Assembly: GCA_963576785.1 (NCBI GenBank)
Contig: OY756142.1
Coordinates: 3,038,001-3,102,000 of the forward strand
Length of the DNA: 64,000 bases
Origin: Chlorophyllum brunneum
Lineage: Eukaryota; Basidiomycota; Agaricomycetes; Agaricales; Agaricaceae
Reading direction: 5' to 3'
Of the stretch, positions 59,263 through 64,000 are shown one piece after another. Under the pieces are notes generated by a model. That model was given only the letters and a program-made list of their open reading frames with translations. It did not search any database and had not been told where the DNA came from. The position numbers and the translations under genes were made by a program. How positions within the stretch are numbered: position 1 is the stretch's first letter; the number at the start of each line of letters is the position of its first letter.

Positions 59263-59550
59263 TGCACTGAGGTAAAGATAATGTTTCCTGGGCCTCTACC
59301 GAACGGGTGACGTTGTTCTTTTAGAGATGGTTCATGGGAACGAGAAAGCTTGAGGAAAGTTGTGTCTATTCCTGATCCTACACGCGCCCAAACACTCAAA
59401 ACTCTGGAGCGGATCTTCCATTGAGTAATATAGTACGCACAACTCCTGAACTGGCTCAAAGCAGTAACATAGACAGTGTATTACCAGTACTTATGTTTAG
59501 TCCATACAAGGGAGCATACAGATCATTTTCAAGCTCCAAGGTTTTCAATA

Positions 59551-61210
59551 TTAAAGTTTCTGGTGGTTATTCATCCTTTCCATTGGGATGTCGCTGACAA
59601 TCTCCGTGGTGGTCGTGACCTCCAGATTCATATCCCGAGTTCCTACACCGCCAACACTATCAGAACCATACGAAACATCCCCACCCAGATTTCCAAGAGC
59701 ACGGGACCACAGCGATGTGTCTCGTTTGCCATTGTACGTTGCAGAACGACCGACATCGCGATTGATTGACATCGAGGCAGTGTTGTCACGGTATGGTGGG
59801 CGTTCATAGTCATCCATCGCATTACGATCGGATGAGATTGAGCGCAAGTTGAGCACGAGCCTGGAAATCATGGTGCTTGTCAGGAGCTGGCAGAACGAAG
59901 CACCAATTGCTTTGAGGTCCGGTTCCGCAAGCTATTTTTATCAACGATATATTAGTATCCAGTTGGATATAGGAGATAGGGGATTGCTCACGAAGTAGAT
60001 CAATGCACTCATCAAGTTTGCCAAAAATATCAGGAAGAAGTACAAAGCGCCATCACGGACGAGAACCGTAATCGTCCTAGAAGCGACTCTGCTCATGAGT
60101 CTGATTGTCTCTATAGGTGTGCTAAGTGAAGTAGAGGAACCGTTGACTGTCGCAGCACTGGTGGCTCGACGACGCCTGGTCATCGCCGAAACGAAAGGAA
60201 GGTGAAAAGGAAAAGAGAGCGACGCGTACGGGGAGGAGAAATTATAGTGAATATTGAGGTAGCGTTTGGTACGGTAGAGGGTAAGCAGGAAGATTGCGGT
60301 GTCTGTTATGAGGGGGGCGATCCAGAGCGATGCTGTTAGAACGGGAGATTAGGAGATTGGCAACACTCATGAGATATGGGGAGGTGGGGACCCACGGAAA
60401 AGCGGATTATTGCCGGTCAGGATGCAGCCTGAAATGCGGGTGAGTACGAGATCCATGAGGACTATGTTTCAAGGATGTGTACCTGTAAGTCCGGTGGGTA
60501 GCGGTACAGCTGTGGGAGCAGAATATACATGACTTACAAAGATAATATCGTAGAAGATGAGAAGACGCACGAAATCCGGTCCTAAGACCAATAGCAGATA
60601 TGACAATTTGCAACGACCAGAGGGTCATCAAAAAGGCAAGTATACGTCGGTTTCGCTCATAAATTGCGAAGATTCGTAAAATCATGATTACTGAGAAAGC
60701 TGGTGAGGACTACGTTTTCGGGGGACCAGGAGACGTACGTTGTCCAACAGCGACTAATGAAACTGTTGCTGCTCCTTCAAATTGAACGAATCTTGCACAT
60801 CTTCGCGACGTGAGCTAACGTGCCTGAGGAGGGACAGTGGTATTTACACCTGCGAAATGTTTGTTAGAGTCAAGTCTGCAGGAAAGTTAAAGACTTACTT
60901 GTCTTGTCCAGTGGGGACTATGGAATGCTGTGGGTAATACAGGTTAACACTGATTCGTGTCCATCAATACTCGGCGCTCACCGTCAAGCAGGACAATGAA
61001 CTGTAGCAGGGTTGCATAGCGATTGATTAGGAATAAGATTGACGCTACAGAGAGGCGCTGTTTCCATATACGTTCCACCTCTTGAGAAAACGTCAAGACT
61101 GTAAACTCGTGAGGAAATAACAACCTTGAAGGTGACATGGACCCACAATGATCGTATATAAACATCACAAAGGCCCCCAGCTGGAAATACTTTCCAATCA
61201 ACCTATCGGG
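59551..61210 (-). CDS. DUF6533 multi-pass membrane protein (copy D)
   Basis: Reading the minus strand: IGKYFQLGAFVMFIYDH, then LTFSQEVERIWKQRLSVASILFLINRYATLLQFIVLL (DUF6533 core, here without the intron that splits QE|VERIW in copy C). Then MILRIFAIYERNRRILAFLMTLWSLQIVISAIGLRTGFR, a Ser/Thr-rich loop, RTITVLVRDGALYFFLIFLANLMSALIYF, and the tail MISRLVLNLRSIS ending PMERMNNHQKL at 59551. The first start codon is not located with certainty, and some middle exons were not resolved. It is the paralogue of copy C (37066-38947) in opposite orientation. The function is unknown. Confidence 0.7.
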
Positions 61211-61600
61211 CTGTTAGCTTGATCGAGATGGCCAATAAAATGGGGACCTACAAATGGAATGCCATTCGTTCAATGCCAGGATCCATCTTGAGCGAGGGGA
61301 GGACCATCTTAACGACGACATTTCCCTGCTTTTTATCCAAGTTCTATATCAGTTGACATGTGAAGAATACCCATGCCATGTCACCAAAGAAATTCGCGTT
61401 GTCTTTGTAGTGACAGGTGGAGAAGCGCAACAAGAGCTAAAGTGTACCAGAAGAATACTCGCTTGTGTCCACTTCCGTACGTTGGTGACTTCCCTGGCTG
61501 ACTCTTAGCTATTCAGCGCTTGCCCGGTGAGTCTGTCAATGCGGTGATTGCCAAAAGAAACATAGTAGTGAACGCCGGAAAGTTTCACGCCGCCTGGTTA
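61080..61600. repeat. Direct repeat, right copy
   Basis: Partner of 58125-58712. It covers the 5' exons of DUF6533 gene D and about 390 bp beyond them. Identity is high in blocks (for example GTGTACCAGAAGAATACTCG) with small gaps. Confidence 0.7.
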
Positions 61601-62909
61601 TAGCGTTCAGAGTGGTGTTCCAAGGCACCTGCCAGCTTCGGCAAACTACGGCAGAGTGGATAGAACGGATGGCTCGGGACCTTATCACCTGGATGGGTTG
61701 ACACAGGAATTTAATGCTGTGAGTGCCTGGAGGCCATTAGTTGCTCTGGGTCGCCTTCGGGGGTTCCAGGTACCGGTCTAAGTCATCCTGCATGTTGAAG
61801 CGAATATGAAACGAAATCGGTCGCGCCGAGGGATAGAGAAGGGAAGCGGAGACTGAGAAGTTGGCTAGTGTATTTGATGGCCTTCTACGACACTGGAGGG
61901 GCAGTAGGCTACATGGGGGAGAGAAGCACTGGAATGAAGGAATGAAGAGAATCCCGTTCAAGTATCGACGTGAGAAATGCTGTCAACGTCACCTTACGAG
62001 ACTGACAACTTAAGCTGCTAAGTTATAGGGACACGAACATGCTATGATTGCGGTGGCCCACGCGAGGGTGGATGCAAGGAGGACGCTAACAGGTACATAG
62101 GTGTAGTATATGATATATCCTGCGCCAAAGGACGCGCCAATGGAGCAAACTGCACTTGTTTGGTGGCACTGAACTTCTTTAAGGTCTGCTCTTTGTAACA
62201 TCTCCTTGTTAATCCTCGTATCCAAGGTTAATAACCCCACGAAGTGCATACGGGCGATGATGATGGACAACACCACAGGAGCGGCACAACCGCACCTCAG
62301 GTGGGTAGCTATACCCCCCCCCAGGTAGATCTCCGACACACAAACGAACAGGTGAAACGGGACTCGTGACTTTTGTCCCCCCTTTTTTCTTGAAGGCGTG
62401 TGGGTCATGAAGTAGCTGGGGGGCGGTTCTCAGTGGCTCACAGTGTCAGCGCTGAGGCTGCAGGAGGGGAATCTGATTCAGTAACAGGCTGTTATTCCAG
62501 GCTTGTCAAGTAATACAGGAGCGGTACACGTGGTTCACCTGGCACTGGGAGCAATCGTAGGTCCACCCGTTTGCCAATCCAATCGAAACAAACGCAAGGC
62601 CAAATCTAGCTCTGCTCCGGGTTATTAGCTGCCGTGACCTCCGTCCGGTCTACTTCGCTTTGGAAATGTCACTAGAGCGTCTAGACGGATCCCATTCTTA
62701 CTCTTCCCATTCACTCTGTTAGAGTATGTGGCTGATCTGAATGCGACCCGAACCCAATACGACCTTCTTCCGCTTCCGGTAAAGTTGATGGACATGGAGG
62801 CTACGGTCACCTTGGATTGCGCTAAATACAGGGGAGTGGAGTGCTGGATATATAACCCAAATCTTCAATGCGAGCAACGTGTTTCAGCCCCCCCACCTGT
62901 CCCCCCAAA
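61601..62909. other. Intergenic stretch, no gene supported
   Basis: A 132-codon minus-strand frame at 62010-62408 has two hydrophobic stretches but no family signature. I leave it unannotated. Confidence 0.35.
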
Positions 62910-64000
62910 ATGGATTCTACTGTCAGCACCAACGAGGATCTCAAAACACTCTTGGCTTTCGTAGTGGATGCAGCTCATACCGCTGAAAGATATCTCTCGC
63001 ACCCCAAAACTTCGACGCGGGGGCAGTCCGCTGATTCGGAATTCCGCTCGTCAATCTACATCATCGAGGCTGCCTGTGCTCAGCTATGCTCGCTTGTCGC
63101 GCGACCTAGCGATACCCTCGTTAATGTGAGCTTTGATCTTATTTCTCTTGCCGACTATCTAATATCCATTTTTGGGCAGAAATTCATGGCGGTTAGGACT
63201 CTGATGCGCCACAGTTAATGGATATTGATACAAGCTTCACAGTTCTTCGAGCCTGCGTGCATTCAGGTGGCTTTGTCAAACAAAATTCCAGATATCCTTC
63301 AAGAGAATCCTTCCGGTGTCCATATCTCGGAACTTGAGCGGCGTACAGGGGTCGGTAAAGAAAAGCTTGCTCGAATCTTACGCCTCCTCGCTACGAAGCA
63401 CGTCTTCCGAGAAGGTAGAGTCCCACTTGATGCCGGTCATCACTATCCTCATTCCCACTAGTTAAGGCCGACACCTTCGCCAACAACCACTTAAGCAGCC
63501 AACTCGTATCCACTAATCCTTTGTCCAGCTTTGGTCTCCATATGTGAGTTGAAATGTATGTTATATGGTGAAAATCTGATAGCCCGATGCAGAACGGACG
63601 AATGTTTCAAAGCAACATCAGTCCTTAGCGACACACTTAACAATCCTGCTTTGACCGCTTCCGCTTCACCTCGCGACTCCGCTTTTTCTCAGTATTTTGG
63701 CGTCAATGGCACTCTTTTCGATTACCTTGCCGGGGTACATGAGTTCTGGCTCTCTCGATCTTACATTCTCATCTCACTGCCATTCTTCTAGTCCGGCCCC
63801 GAACAAACTAAACGCGCAGCCCGTTTCGGTCCTAGTATGATTGGGTGGGGCAATGCAATTGAAGCTGATGCAGTAGTCCATGGTGTGTTCCTCGGTTATT
63901 GACAACTCCTCGTTCACCGTTTTACTCCGGCGTCATCGCCACAGATTTCCCGTGGAATAAACTCAGAAAGGGCACCGTCGTATGCGATGTCGGCGGCGGT
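62910..64000 (+). CDS. O-methyltransferase, SAM-dependent (N-terminal part)
   Basis: The start is MDSTVSTNEDLKTLL at 62910. Exons seen: 62910-63125, a 12-nt exon 63180-63191 (AAATTCATGGCG), 63243-63414, 63462-63543, and one starting near 63594. The encoded helical N-terminal domain has FFEPACIQVALSNKIPDIL, VHISELERRTGVGKEKLARILRLLAT and a HVFRE wing, the dimerisation/winged-helix part of family-2 O-methyltransferases used in fungal secondary metabolism. The window ends at VVCDVGGG, the first SAM-binding motif. Substrate and C-terminus are outside the window. The reading frame so far looks intact. Confidence 0.82.

Noticed and set aside
62010..62408. 132-codon minus-strand membrane-like protein
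   Set aside because: Two hydrophobic stretches only; no family signature and no neighbouring exons.
1..64000. CRISPR arrays, rRNA genes, bacterial operons
   Set aside because: None seen; intron-rich fungal gene structure throughout.

Overview
The window is nuclear DNA of a filamentous basidiomycete, most likely an Agaricomycete. The genes have many short (about 45-65 nt) GT-AG introns. Several families typical of mushroom genomes are present: DUF6533 membrane proteins, decayed kinase-like modules, and a PMT1 mannosyltransferase beside ordinary fungal housekeeping genes. I translated and spliced by eye; no database search was possible.

Region 1 (1-23.4 kb) is a transposon-rich, decayed stretch. 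A non-LTR retrotransposon runs off the left edge (minus strand). Next is a Ty1/copia element (minus) whose left side abuts an oppositely oriented copia 3' end and LTR. Its gag is split by a 1,159-bp insertion carrying its own 211-codon reading frame. After that come three head-to-tail kinase-like modules (plus). The intron of the second holds a complete 6,373-bp chromodomain Gypsy element (minus) with a 293-bp LTR at each end. Nearly all damage in these elements looks like C-to-T change on one strand or the other, with a strong CpG bias where it can be measured (LTR versus LTR).

Region 2 (23.6-46.2 kb) is mostly intact host DNA: PMT1 (+), a DUF6533 protein (+), an unknown multi-pass membrane protein (-), another DUF6533 protein (+), then cyclin C (-) and mitochondrial malate dehydrogenase (+), divergently transcribed with only 71 bp between their start codons, and a third DUF6533 protein (+).

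Region 3 (46.4-54.2 kb) holds three tandem MFS permeases of the Dal5/TNA1 (anion:cation symporter) type on the minus strand. The middle one is broken by a 13-bp deletion. Two copies repeat with a period of about 3.42 kb.

Region 4 (55.7-64 kb) has a membrane-anchored S33-type alpha/beta hydrolase (+), then a rearranged block. A malate dehydrogenase pseudogene is fused to a fragment of the third DUF6533 gene. Next to it is an inverted paralogue of the second DUF6533 gene, and direct repeats lie on both sides. The window ends inside an O-methyltransferase gene (+). The strongest leads for something new are the nested 1.16-kb element, the accessory reading frame and self-priming design of the chromovirus, and the kinase-module array.
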